Origin: Polytrichum commune
Taxonomy: Eukaryota; Streptophyta; Polytrichopsida; Polytrichales; Polytrichaceae
Direction: 5' to 3'
DNA: 64,000 nucleotides
Assembly: GCA_950295325.1 (NCBI GenBank)
Contig: OX485807.1
Location: 11,869,001 to 11,933,000, forward strand
Position numbers and translations under genes: made by a program
In this document: positions 43,441 to 54,173 of the stretch, piece by piece
Position numbering within the stretch: position 1 is the stretch's first letter
Layout: each line of letters starts with the position of its first letter
Notes under the pieces: generated by a model
Told to the model about the DNA's origin: nothing
Database searches by the model: none
What the model saw: the letters and a program-made list of their open reading frames with translations, nothing else

Positions 43441-45117
43441 TGTTGTCTTCGTTTTTAAATACTCCCATTTCACATCGGGATTTCATATTGTAGGTTTTTT
43501 TCCTCTTCTAATGAAGGCATGTGGCCACGGGGAGGTCACCTAGCTATATACTTTTGTCAACCAGATGCGGTTGGGGGGTATTTAAAGATGAGTTATTTAT
43601 CTAAATTTCTTCAATAATCGGCACCTTATTAGTAGATAAAATGATGCTTTGAGGTATTTTTCAAGATACTATAGGTAAATATAATGTAAACCACGAATTT
43701 ATTTTATAAACTCAACTTTATTTGTAAACCGTACCATTTATCAAAATCTTGGAATATTGACATAAATTGACGTTAATCCGAAACATTAATGGAACTCTCA
43801 AATAATAACAATTGTGCTCAATGCCTAAAGTGTTGCAATTTGGTGTGATTACCTTCGAAAACTAGAACAAAAGGAAGAAAATTAGACGGTTTTTGCATTT
43901 GAATAATGTGTTCAAAAATACAATTGAATGAACCTACAATATGAGTAAGATATCCAACATTATTGTATGCAAAGAATCAAACGCCCAACAACATTGTCTA
44001 CAAGGGCCACGTGTTCAAGCTTGATCAACAACAATGCAATTCTTACAACTATGGTTTCCCCACAAATTCATTTAAGCTCTTAGCATCTACCAGATCAAGC
44101 AAATAAATCTTCCTAATTGGATCATACTCCATTGTCACATTTGACATAATTGCAATTGCATGTACCCACTTACAATTTATTTAGTCATAGTGGAATTTGA
44201 GATGTCTTGGAGCAGGTGGAAAATAAAACATCATGAGTTCAAAGGTTGGCATGGCAACTCCCTTTTCGTATGTAGCTTCTTGTATTTTTTGGAGGTCAAC
44301 AGGCTGCATGTACAATTCTCATTTCATGCCAAGGTTCCTCCACATCATTTGAACCCGCCCAATCCACCACGTACCATTGTTAGCTCCTTGGAAAATTGAG
44401 GTTGGGTGTTGTTCTTGGAAGGTCTCCCTCTTTTTCATTTTTAGCACCTTTAACTACTAAAGAAATTCAGGTTGAATTTATGGACACAAAAAAGACGCCC
44501 ACATCACATCCCAATCCAACCAACATGGAAGTGGGCAAGGGGGAGGTGTTGATGTGGTCGTCAATGTTATTGAAGTAGATTGAATTTTTTAACTCGCGTA
44601 AGCCTGTCCTTAGACAAAAACGGGTTGGCATTAAGATGAAAAATCAAAGTGGCCTTGAAAATTTGATGTTTGTCATACTCCACCATCGGCATACCTTTCA
44701 CGATTGTAGTACTAGATTCTCCAGACATTTCCTCACAATCCAACATATTTTAAATAACATGTCATGTTTCATCCTCAATAATGGGTAAAGGAAGCACGAT
44801 CTCCTTCACGACTTTGTCCTCCATAATGCCCTCAAGGTTTCCATTCCCTTCATTCATTTCAACCCTCAAAACTTCAGCATCACCATCATCCACCGATGTA
44901 GGTATTGCTTGGATTGTACGCCAAATGAGCTAGATTGGCTCTTTCTACGGTCCACGGAGTGTGAAACCATGCTTGCTCTGAAGAGGGGGATGCGACTTGT
45001 GGTATCTCAAACTTCGTTAGCCTTGTGTTGAACCTACATATTTGCTTGCAAGATCCAAAGTCAGGTCACATAAAACCCCTTCACAATCCAAAACACATCC
45101 TCCAATAACACTACACT
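43441..45117. other. Intergenic, no supported gene
   Basis: Two adjacent plus-strand frames (44160-44399, 44396-44578) show no recognisable domain. The segment 44600-45000 has a slightly coding-like look on the minus strand but is broken. Confidence 0.3.
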
Positions 45118-45611
45118 TCCTCCAAAGCACACACAAGACTTAGGGTTTGTGACCATTGTACTTCAAGCGCTCTCATTGGTGGGAGAGGCAGAGCCAATCT
45201 AAATTTGCTTCACTTTATGCTTGAGGGACCGATGGAGTAAGTGAATGCAAGATTAATGTAAAGTCTACATGGATTTCTACATGGATCATGTTTCATGGTC
45301 ACTTGGATTATTATTTTCAAAATCTACCTCTTGGAGGCAAGCCTAACACAAAAATTGGAGACCATGGCACTATGAGATCTCACAATTGTTGATTTATTGT
45401 ACTTTATCATGTGTGAGGACCCCACATGAATAGAAATTCCTTGAAATAGCATTTGGTTGAGGGACCGGTCACATATGATTTCACACCACACTTGAGGGCA
45501 TGTGACCACACTACATGATTTTGGAAGTGTCTTGGGACAACCTTAGGACATTTCTTTTGGGCTCTCACAATTTCATGGTCACAACTCTTGGATGGTGTGT
45601 GAAGTGGCCCT
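45118..45611 (-). mobile_element. MITE family B, reverse copy
   Basis: On the minus strand it starts AGGGCCACTTCACACACCA (plus-strand end at 45611) and ends near 45118. It shares all internal blocks, including 'TTGAGGGACCGATGGAGTAA' (plus strand) and the subterminal 'CTTCAAGCGCTCTCATTGGT'. Confidence 0.85.
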
Positions 45612-46309
45612 AAACCATGATATCTAATGCCAACTTTTTAATTGGATGATTTTAGTCAATTGAGGCAATTTCTCGTCCAATCCAAATACATTCACTGAAC
45701 CTCACATAAATCATTTGCTCATCCAAATATTACATACCCTACTTTATCAATAAAATTTAAATACCACCTATGTTTTTTACCTACACTACTTTAGATATAA
45801 TATTGTATGGGTCATTTTACCCAGGCTACATAGTAATTCCAAAATTTGTTTATTTTTGTCTCTATTGAATTAAAAGTACCTTATATTTTTTTCTCACGTG
45901 GTTTAATACAATTTCAACAGTGACCTCCCCGTGCATGTGGCCCTATTGTGGACATTTCCAACTCCACCTACAAGTTTGGCCATTGGATAAATTAGTTCAC
46001 CTAAATAGCGATTATGAGTTTCACGACTTCCGTCAATTCAAGGTTCAGTATTGAAGTTGAGATCACTACAAGAGAAACAAGGGTTTTTAATACAGTGTTT
46101 TAGCATGCATGTGCTAATTGGACCAACACTTCATGAAAAAAAGGAAATCGACATGTTTCTAGTATAAGTGTTGGAAAATAGTCATTGTGGACACATTGAC
46201 GCCCCGATGTTGTTTATAGGACGACTCACATCGTCCTATAAACAATCAAACAATTTGCCCAATAGATTGTGTGAATTATGGTCGGTAATTTCTAGGGCAT
46301 ATGTGGAAA

Positions 46310-46985
46310 ATCATGTACACAGTAAATAATAGACAATTTCTAGTATATAATAAATAAAAGTCCTTTAATAGTAAAATAACACACATTAAATAGTAAATAA
46401 GAATAGCACACCATTAATAGAATTAATATAAAAATAATATCATACCATAAATAGTAAATAATATACTATATACAGTAGATAAGAATAACATACTGGAGGT
46501 AATGAATAATATACTATATAAAGTAGATAATAATAAAATATTATAAATAATAAACAGAATACCATTAATAGTACGAACATACTATAAATAGTAAATATTA
46601 TACTATATACAATAGATAATAATAACATACTGAAAATAATATTAAATATTAAATATTAAACATCAGACCATTAATAGTAATAATATACTATAAATATTAA
46701 ATATTAAATATCATACCATAAAAAGTAAATAGTATACTATATACAATAGATAATAAGAACATACTGAAAATAATATATAAAATAATAAAATACTATAAAC
46801 TATAAACAGTAAATAACAGGCTAAAAATAGCAAATACGAGACACTTAATAATAAATAATAGGCAGTATATAACAAATACTGGATAATAAATTATAAGTAG
46901 TAAATAATAGATAGTACATGATATATGCCGTATATAGTTGATATTATATTGTATACAATAAATAAAAAATAAAGAGTAACTTGGG
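46310..46985. repeat. AT-rich degenerate minisatellite
   Basis: Repeated variants of ATACTATAAATAGTAAATAATA and AGTAGATAATAATAACATACT, about 20-25 bp and about 60 bp nested, over some 670 bp. It consists almost only of A and T with rare C and G, and lies inside the CACTA element. Confidence 0.85.
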
Positions 46986-47030
46986 GCCTCTATATACAAA
47001 TGTTTTAAATACTTCTAATATATCATCCGC

Positions 47031-47110
47031 GGTGTGGTGGCTTAGTGGCTAAGGCCTTTATGTGGGAGCCAAGAGGTTCAAGGATCAAATCCCTTGGCCC
47101 CCCCCCCGCC
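47031..47110 (+). mobile_element. tRNA-derived SINE head
   Basis: An RNA polymerase III A box (TGGCTTAGTGG, 47038-47048) is followed 35 bp later by a B-box-like AGGATCAAATCCC (47081-47093; consensus GGTTCRAATCC). GTGGTGGCTTAGTGGCTAAG is very close to plant SINE heads. It does not fold as a complete tRNA because the acceptor arms do not pair. The 3' end of the SINE is not clear. Confidence 0.6.
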
Positions 47111-47720
47111 CTTGGCTTAGCCTACTAGGTAAGTGTCTAGGCACTTAGAATTATAGGTGTTTATAGATGGCAAGGCTCGGGAGGTGAGGATTGGACTTAC
47201 TAATGGTGGATATCTCTTTAAAATGGCATTCATTTGTTATAAAATAAGACCGCTCATTATTCAATATATCAACCAATGATAGCCCTACACATACATGCAC
47301 GCTTTAACGTTAAGTAATAATTTAGTGTGGAGCCCGTAAAACTTTTAGTATATTTAGACATCATAAGCAATGGTCCTAAATATATTGGCTATGTCCAAAT
47401 AGACGATCCATGGGGTGTAGGGCATGGTCCCCCAAGACATGTCGTAGACAACACACTTTCTAGTAATATATGCTATTAGGTCACGTCTTTGTTTACTTCA
47501 ATAAATGTCTTGTTACATGTCTAGATTGTACACAATCTCTAGTAGTGGATGCAAAAGTTGCAAGAAGTCGAATTGAAGATTTTCTATCTTTTTATGAAAT
47601 CACATAGACTCTCCCAAGTGTGTCGATGGTTGGACCTAGTTATGATGTCTACATTCAAAGCACATACTCCAACTTCATCTTAACATGTACCTTTCTTTGT
47701 TCTCACTCTTAACTACAAAC

Positions 47721-48411
47721 TCAAAATCATAACAACCTAAACCCCATCACAGACAAAGGGTTTGGTGACCACGCGACAAGACCTTACCTACTTACTTCTG
47801 AACATAAAGCCATTACGTCTCCACAAGACCTTTTCACGACGGTCACTATCAAGAACTTTGCAGAGTGGACGGTGGTTCTCGACACGCCCATTTGTTGTAG
47901 TTGGAAGCAAGTTCGATGGTACTACTGCCATTTTCGGGTCCAGTAGATCCTCGTGCTGACATGTAATCGGACCCATGTACTAGATAATGACCATTGGGTG
48001 GACCCAGGCCCGGACGCCGACGTGAATTACGTTTTTGTAATAAACGTAACTAACGTAGGTGGCGTCGTAGGTTAATGCGATCCCGGGAATATGGATCGGG
48101 TGCACCGACTCCCATGTTTGCGCCACCTGGCAGCCTGCGGTTGGCCCGGCCGGTGAAGAGTTGCCAGTGGAAAAGGCCAGCGAGTTCAAGAAGTCTGGAG
48201 CTTCTTGAAACTGAACCCGCTTGTGGTGATGCTTCCAGCAGAAAGGCACTCCTACAGTGCACACTTCAGAAGTCCTTTTGGTGCGTGCATGAGCCTTCCC
48301 GGCCTCACCCTTTCCGTGAACTGCTGGGGAGGGGAGGAGGTTCCCAGGAATTTTACGAGCCTTTACTTGCATGCTAAACCAATTCTACTCTTAGCACGTG
48401 GCACCGTGCAA
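47721..48411. other. Intergenic, GC-richer block without a recognised gene
   Basis: Overlapping frames on both strands (for example minus 48372-47980, 130 codons) show no known domain. The composition resembles old coding or element DNA, but nothing supports a gene. Confidence 0.3.
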
Positions 48412-48830
48412 TGAACGGGGAGAGCCGCCCGCCCGCCCGCCCGCCAGTTATGGATGAACCGGTGGAGTATGAGGAAAAATAACTGGTTATTGTTCACAAC
48501 TTCGGGAACATGACTGATCGTTTTGAGAGGAATCTGTGGAATATACCTCAAACTAGTAAAGAAAACCCGGAAGATCACAACATGTGGTAGCCGGTTGGAC
48601 TTGGGAACACTAGGGTTTTGAGCGATCATTACGGATGAACCGGTTGAGTATGAGGAAAAATAACTGGTTATTGTTCACGACTTCGGGAACATGACTGATC
48701 GTTTTGAGAGGAATATGTGGAACATTCCTCAAATTAGTAAAGAAAGCCCGGAAGATCACAACATGTGGTAGCCGGTTGGACTTGGGAACACTAGGGTTTT
48801 GAGAGAGCGAGCAAGTGATCATGCCTAAAA
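48412..48830 (+). mobile_element. MITE family C, tandemly duplicated
   Basis: Starts TGAACGGGGAGAGCCG, then (GCCC)n at 48426-48445, then two 181-bp units beginning ATGGATGAACCGGTGGAGTA (48450) and ACGGATGAACCGGTTGAGTA (48631). Both units contain 'AATAACTGGTTATTGTTCAC' and 'GGTAGCCGGTTGGACTTGGG'. Confidence 0.85.
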
Positions 48831-49485
48831 ATCTATCTTCCCTTCACACTGGCAATGTGAAGGTGGTACAATAGTGGCAGTGTACATATCTTAACATAAC
48901 TGGCGGCCCAGATTCCTTTCACTTTGTCGACCCTTTCAGTTATTATGACGGAGCTTACAGAAGTTCAGGAGCCGCCCAGCTGGCACGTGCGACTTGTCAA
49001 TGCTCATCCTAGATTCTAGTAGACTAAAAAGTGAGTTTCCATGTAGGCCGATCGCCCGCTTAAAGCACTTCTTAACTTACAAGTGCTAGTCACAGAAGGA
49101 TTGAAGATTAGGGTTAGAAGGAGGAGGATGTTTTAGCATGGAGGAGGAGGTTACCAGGTGGACCCATGTTTGAGAAGATGAGAGAGTAGCTCTTGCTGAG
49201 GCGGCTATTCTTAAGATGGTGGATCACTACTCTTATTTCAAGGTCAAGGGGGGATGTATGGCAACCCTCACCAGAGAGAGGGTTGCCGTACTTCTTAAAG
49301 CGGGTTTGGATGTTTGATTTTTCTTCATGTAAATCTCCACACTACCTCCAAGGATGCACCAAAAACTTACCAAACGTGGAAGATGTTGATAGGCGCAAGG
49401 CAACCAACTCCCAACCAAAATTCGTGTTGAGTTAGAGGAGAACTTTTGTGCATCTTCTTCTAATTTCAACAAAAAGAAAAAGAAG
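48831..49485. other. Intergenic, nothing recognised
   Basis: Short frames on both strands, no repeat match. Confidence 0.3.
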
Positions 49486-49770
49486 AAGATCATAATGTAT
49501 GTGGCCTTATTGGGGGGCAGTTCCACTACCAACATATGAGTCCTAGGCAATCACGCCACGTTGGTGCAAAAACAATGCAAATCTACCACGATGGTAGATT
49601 TGTAAAATTTTCAGTGTCCTAGGACAAGTTTTAGTTGATGCAAGACAATTGCCCAAGACTCATATGCTTGTAGTGTTCCGTCTCCGCATACAATTTTAAT
49701 TGTTGGAGCAAGTTCAGAATCGTGTCTCATCTATGAGCAACTAGATGATCAATAACATGAAAAAGGAAAA
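49486..49770 (+). mobile_element. MITE family A, 5' part, split by a CACTA-type MITE
   Basis: 'AATGTATGTGGCCTTATTGG' up to GGCAGTTC (49523), resuming at TTCCGTCTCCGCATACAATT (49676). This equals the family reading GGGCACTTCCAACTCCACAT. Confidence 0.8.
49524..49675. mobile_element. CACTA-type MITE, copy 2
   Basis: Starts CACTACCAACATATGAGTCC and ends ACTCATATGCTTGTAGTG. TTC is duplicated (49521-49523, 49676-49678). It shares ends and interior ('GGTAGATTTGTAAAATTTT', 'CAAGTTTTAGTTGATGCAAG') with 5810-5953. Confidence 0.88.
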
Positions 49771-49844
49771 TAACTTCCATTGAAGATGAAAGAAGTTGTC
49801 TTCACAAAACACCTCACTGGTGCACCAAATCTAGTTGGATGTCG

Positions 49845-50030
49845 ATGGATCATACTACACTAATTATCAGTCATTATTTGGAATTACGCAACGCTATAAC
49901 TCTTCATTGTACATCTCATTTTTTTTTACAACAAAGGTCGAATTGGTTGTTCGAACACTATAGAACATTAACATCTTTACTTGGTAAAAAAAATTACACT
50001 AATAAAAAAGAAAAATATAGAACTTGACCA
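49845..50030 (+). mobile_element. Partial element related to 63366-63593
   Basis: 'CATTATTTGGAATTACGCAA', 'GTCGAATTGGTTGTTCGAAC' and 'ACATTAACATCTTTACTTGG' match the interior of the 63-kb family D relative. The terminal repeats are eroded. Confidence 0.6.
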
Positions 50031-50256
50031 ACACCCACGTCGCGACAACTGATAAATCAAAACGTGTTTGCAATACCTTGAGATTCAAACTTCTCAGGTG
50101 CCAGGCCCAACTGCCAGGTCGCTCTTGTGAAGTGAACAATAAGCAAGCTGGGTAGTTCATTTTGCAAGGGTGACCCAACATAAGAAAAGATAGAATTCCC
50201 CTCAAATTCCCACCACTAGGGGTGTCACGGTCCCTCTCAAAGGCCAGTCGTACCTA

Positions 50257-50484
50257 TGATCAGGGAGAACCGGCAGTTATATACAGATGAACCGGTAAAG
50301 TTTGAGAAAGAACCGGTTGAAGTTCAAGACTGCAAGAAAACCACCAATCATTCTAGAGGAATCTATAGAATATACCCCAATTCAATAAACGAAACCCCAA
50401 GGATGTCATCAACATGCAACCGGTTGGAGTTGCAAACACTAGGATCTCAACCGATTATGAATGCCCAAAAATCTCCCCGAGCAC
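50257..50484 (+). mobile_element. MITE family C, full-length copy
   Basis: Starts TGATCAGGGAGAACCGG and ends ATCTCCCCGAGCA, a short inverted pair of about 11 bp. It contains GATGAACCGG, GAACCGGTTGAAGTTCAAGA, CAACCGGTTGGAGTTG and CTCAACCGATTATG. Confidence 0.8.
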
Positions 50485-51470
50485 ACGGTCGTACTATCAT
50501 CGCATAAATTTTAAGCTCAAGGCCGGATGAGCAAGCTTGCAAGGCACGAGCCAAGCCGTGCCGTGTCCCATGAAGGAAGCACTTGAGCACTTTGAGCAAG
50601 CTCGAGCGAATCTTATCTAAGCTATGATACCTTCCTTAGGTCGCAAGTGTGCCTTTGGCGGAAGCTGAGTCAGAAGGGACCAACACTTGCCATCAAAAGA
50701 CCCTATAGTTATACTTCTACGTAGTGGGAGAATGTTCCATATCAAGTCAACCACTTGTGGCATTGTGCAATAGTGTATCGCCTTTCATTTCTTCCTTCCT
50801 TTTTGGTGGTTGACATATATAGTGGGGACATTACCACGTAGGTCGAGGTACTAGTGGTGGTAGTAGTAGTGTGTGGGCCTTATATGGTCACGTCTCTTCA
50901 TTGGACACCTATTGTTTTGAGTGGTAAGTTACGGGGCATTGGGCCCAAGGCTTCTAGTTAACTTCTAAAGGCTTAGAAGGATTCTTTTTCTTTTTCTTTA
51001 GTGTTGTCTTTTTTTCTTTTTCTTTTAAAATTTTTTTAGACGGTTAGCCTTGTGAACGATCCTTACTATACAAGAATGTCATCCATGTGGTCATATGTCG
51101 TCATTATGTTTATACGTAATAGACGAATGTTCCACACGAAGTCAACTACTTGTGAAGGCGATAGGCGTAGCTTTATGATGATGTTGTTGTTGTGCAATAT
51201 GTTGCTTTCTCTTTTTGTTCTTCTTCTTTCTTGGTGGTTGGCATAGCGGGGACATAAGGCACATGGGCCTTTTGTGGGCACATATGCTCACCAAACACCT
51301 ACAGTTGAGTGGTACATGGTGAGGCTGGTAGTTAACTCTAAAGGTTTAGTTTTTTTGTGTTCTTGTTTTTTTTGCGCTTTATGTGAATAATCTTAACTTT
51401 ACAAAGATGACATCCGCACGGTCAGATCCACCACTTGTGACACATGTTTATTCTAATAGGTAGTTAAATT
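50485..51470. repeat. Diverged tandem repeats of about 300-400 bp
   Basis: Three blocks share '(A/G)AGTCAAC(C/T)ACTTGTG' (about 50738, 51140 and 51427), 'TTGGTGGTTG(A/G)CATA' and 'GTAGTTAACT(T)CTAAAGG(C/T)TTAG'. The first two include family A end fragments (TGTGTGGGCCTTATATGG, CATGGGCCTTTTGTGGGCAC). Confidence 0.6.
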
Positions 51471-51675
51471 GGGATGAACTATTTAAGATGGTTTTGGGGA
51501 GATTACGGTCGGGCCTTTAGGGGTTCAAAAGAACAAACACAAAACAAGTAATACGATGAGATTGGTCTATGTGCACTAAACATAGATGACATCGTCCCAA
51601 GTACAATAATACCAAACAACTATGAGGACACACACGGATTCTTAACATGAAAACAATCTTCAATTTGACCTACTA

Positions 51676-52505
51676 TCGTAGACATGCTACTGACCGTGCA
51701 ACACCACTTACCGTGCATGTCACGATACTCCACCATGCCACTTACCGTGTACTTTTAATCTCGGCCGTCAAATTATATCACATGCAATCTCAACCGTCCG
51801 ATGTCTCTCAAACTCAATCATGACTGCGCCAATGACCTAAAACGTCACTGTCAACTCACACTCATCATGGCCTCCTTCCATTGATGTTCAAATTTTTATG
51901 TGTCACTACAGGAATAATATATGTACATTGGAGAGTGAAGGAGCCCTATCCAGCATTTTGAAAATTCCTTCATACCCTTGTTCCACAAGAAGAAAACCAA
52001 AACATCCTAAGAGATTGAATCCCCATGGCAAATGCCTCACTTCAGAAGAATTTACCTTAAATAGGTTGAAAGCAGCAAAAGAAGAAGAGGAAAATTTTTA
52101 TGAGAAAGAGGACAAGAAGAAGAAAAGAGCAGACCTTGCCAGGGCCAAAAAAGAAGCAAAAAATCAACAACAACTTGAGAAGAAAATGGCTACACAAGTC
52201 AAAAGGACAATATCAAAACCTCATCAATTTCCTATGCCTACAAAGAAGAGGGCAACATTTGTAGCTCCTTTAGTGAAACCTTACATGCACGGTTAGTGAA
52301 TGGCACATTGATCACACATTGATGCATATAGTTGTGAACTTGATTGTAGAAAGGTTACAACTTTTCAAATACAATTGTCATTTCATTTTACCACAATACT
52401 CTCATCTCATTTACTAATTACAATTTTAAAAAAAAAAAAAGTTTAACCCACCTTGTGGAAAACCATTTGAAACCCAAATATGCACGGTCAGTAGCATGTC
52501 TACGA
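51676..52505 (+). mobile_element. Second pogo/Tc1-like DNA transposon, deletion derivative
   Basis: 25-bp TIR starting TCGTAGACATGCTACTGACC and continuing GTGCA; its complement ends at 52505. TA flanks both ends (51674-51675, 52506-52507). Subterminal repeats (CTTACCGTGCATG and CATGCACGGTTAG) point inwards. It encodes only a Lys-rich transposase-like tail. Confidence 0.85.
51898..52296 (+). pseudogene. Lys-rich C-terminal tail of a probable pogo-like transposase
   Basis: 132 residues. 'HGKCLTSEEFTLNRLKAAKE' followed by a long highly charged helix (EEEENFYEKEDKKKKRADLA) resembles the tail after the DDE domain of CENP-B/Tigger-type transposases, where a GK-L-T motif leads into a Lys/Glu-rich coiled helix. 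No catalytic domain is present. The TA target and TIR of the surrounding element agree. The family call is inference. Confidence 0.5.
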
Positions 52506-52764
52506 TATAGCTCTGCATCTTTCATCCATCCTTATCATGCTTTGGTCATGGCCATGTGGGCCTTGAAGTTTTCTACTACCATTTGGGCGGCGGGCAGGGT
52601 CATTAGAATCGGTCTCTGTCAAACTATGTAGTTGTGTTTTTTTGCATGAAGGAGACTAGCTATGGTGAGTGAGTGTGGGTGGGTCACCTTTAGAGGACAA
52701 TTTTGTAGGATAAGGGGGTCCAACTTGGCTACTCATCTTCTTCTTTTTAATTTTTAAAAAAAAA

Positions 52765-52870
52765 CACCTATATATGAGTGGTGTGTGGTTTACAAACGGG
52801 CATAAAAAAGATACATGTTTGAAAGAGATTGGAATACGTGTTCAAATTTTGTTTATTATTTTAGGTTTGT
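52765..52870 (-). mobile_element. MITE family A, fragment
   Basis: 'AACACCTATATATGAGTGGT', 'GTGTGGTTTACAAACGGGC' and 'AAAGAGATTGGAATACGTGT' in reverse order. Confidence 0.65.
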
Positions 52871-54173
52871 GGTACGAATTTTGTGTTTCGTGTCCTACAC
52901 AAAAGTGGGTGCACATCACAAACTTCCAGACGCTAGTTTATCACATAAAAATCATAGAATTTAAAAAAGTACATCGTAAATTTACATCATGTGTCGTAAT
53001 AATCACATTACTTCGTTATTGTCCTTTTATTGTGTGCCACATTATACTATTGTGAAGTAACCTGTTATACAAAGTTTGTACACATGTAGTATATGAAAAT
53101 TGAGTCATATACCAATTAAGTATAATAAGGACATTGTATACCACCTATTGGAAGTTTGTGATGCAAAGGTAAAGAGTGTCCCGTTTTAAGACCCGATTAC
53201 CAGTCCTTTTTTAAAGGTAAATTTTAGCCAGAAAATGGGGTGGGTGACACCTACATGTTAATAAATGAGATGGAATGAGGTCTAATTTGCCAAATTCCAT
53301 CCATCGAGTGTGGCCATGATGCCATATCCCACCAGTCCTAGCACTGAGTGGCGCCAACTGCTACCTACCAAATCTGATTGGATTTGGTGTTCATTCATTG
53401 CCTCCTACCACGAGGACGTCTCCCTCTTGCCGCCTTCCGTCGCCTTGCTTTCACCTCCTCACCACATATTGTTGTGTAGGGTTTAGTAGTCGCCAACATC
53501 TCCCTCCTTCATCGCTCTCCGTCACTCGCCTTCTTCCTCCTTCATCACTCTCTATCATCTCCATTTACTCCCTCATCCTTCAATGCGAGTCGTCAACTGC
53601 AATTGCTCATGCAACTATTGAGCTTTGCTTGAATTATCCTTCAATACCTCACCCCTTTGCACATCACATCATATTGAAGCCCAACTACAATTTCCATTAC
53701 AATTTGTGTTCTTCAATTGAATTGTTGTAGTTGCGTGGGTTGATGTGTTGTTTTGCAATGGAAATTGCTTGTTGTTTTGGTTCAATATATTATCTCCACT
53801 TCCAATTTTGTGATGCACAACCAATGTTGCTCTTGGTGTTTGCCCACACAATTTCTTGGTGATTTGTGGGTTTTCTTGCATCATCTGGGACTAACAATCT
53901 GGGTGTTGGGGTGGTTGTGCACACTTGTGAGGATGGTTGGCACTGGTGGCTCTCCCGGAGCATGATCAACTTCTTCTTTGCAAAGGAGGAAGAAGGGGTG
54001 CACCGAAGCAATGCGGGCAAGCACGGCTAGCGCGAAGGTGGAGAGAGGTTGGGTGAAACTTCAACATCGCTATAACACCTTGTTGTATTAAGCATCGTCC
54101 CGCAACCCAAGCAGTGCCAGGCCTCTGGAGCTTGTTTGCAACAACATGTTGCTCCCCAGTTCTGCCCTAGGTT

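Larger units (their letters stand above)
46064..47547. mobile_element. Non-autonomous CACTA (En/Spm-like) element
   Basis: Left end CACTACAAGAGAAACAAGG; right end CTCTAGTAGTG, which reads CACTACTAGAG on the other strand. GAT is duplicated at both sides (46061-46063, 47548-47550), and its removal restores family A. The 1484-bp interior has no transposase but holds an AT-rich minisatellite and a SINE-like segment. CACTACAAGARAA is the classic plant CACTA terminus. Confidence 0.85.
45935..47720 (+). mobile_element. MITE family A split by a CACTA element
   Basis: Left part 45935-46063 ('ATGTGGCCCTATTGTGGACA' to 'TTGAAGTTGAGAT') and right part 47548-47720 ('GATGCAAAAGTTGCAAGAAG' onwards) are one family A copy. 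The uninterrupted reading 'AAGTTGAGATGCAAAAGTT' is present at about 39072. Confidence 0.85.
51540..52560 (-). mobile_element. MITE family A split by a pogo-like element
   Basis: Left part: 'GATGAGATTGGTCTATGTGC' to 'AATCTTCAATTTGACCTAC' (51673). Right part: 'TAGCTCTGCATCTTTCATCC' (52508 onwards). The family reads TTTGACCTCTTATAT...TTGCATCTCAAC, so the two parts join at the TA target. Confidence 0.7.

Noticed and set aside
46440-46999. Frames rich in Ile, Tyr and Leu on the minus strand
   Set aside because: They are products of the AT-rich minisatellite, not membrane proteins.
47031-47110. A tRNA gene
   Set aside because: A-box and B-box-like motifs are present, but the acceptor and anticodon arms do not pair. 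It fits a SINE head better.
48075-48377. Coding frame in the 48-kb GC-rich block
   Set aside because: Frames of similar length overlap on both strands and none shows a domain.
51901-51915. Another CACTA end (CACTACAGG)
   Set aside because: It has no matching inverted end or 3-bp duplication, and it lies inside the pogo-like element.
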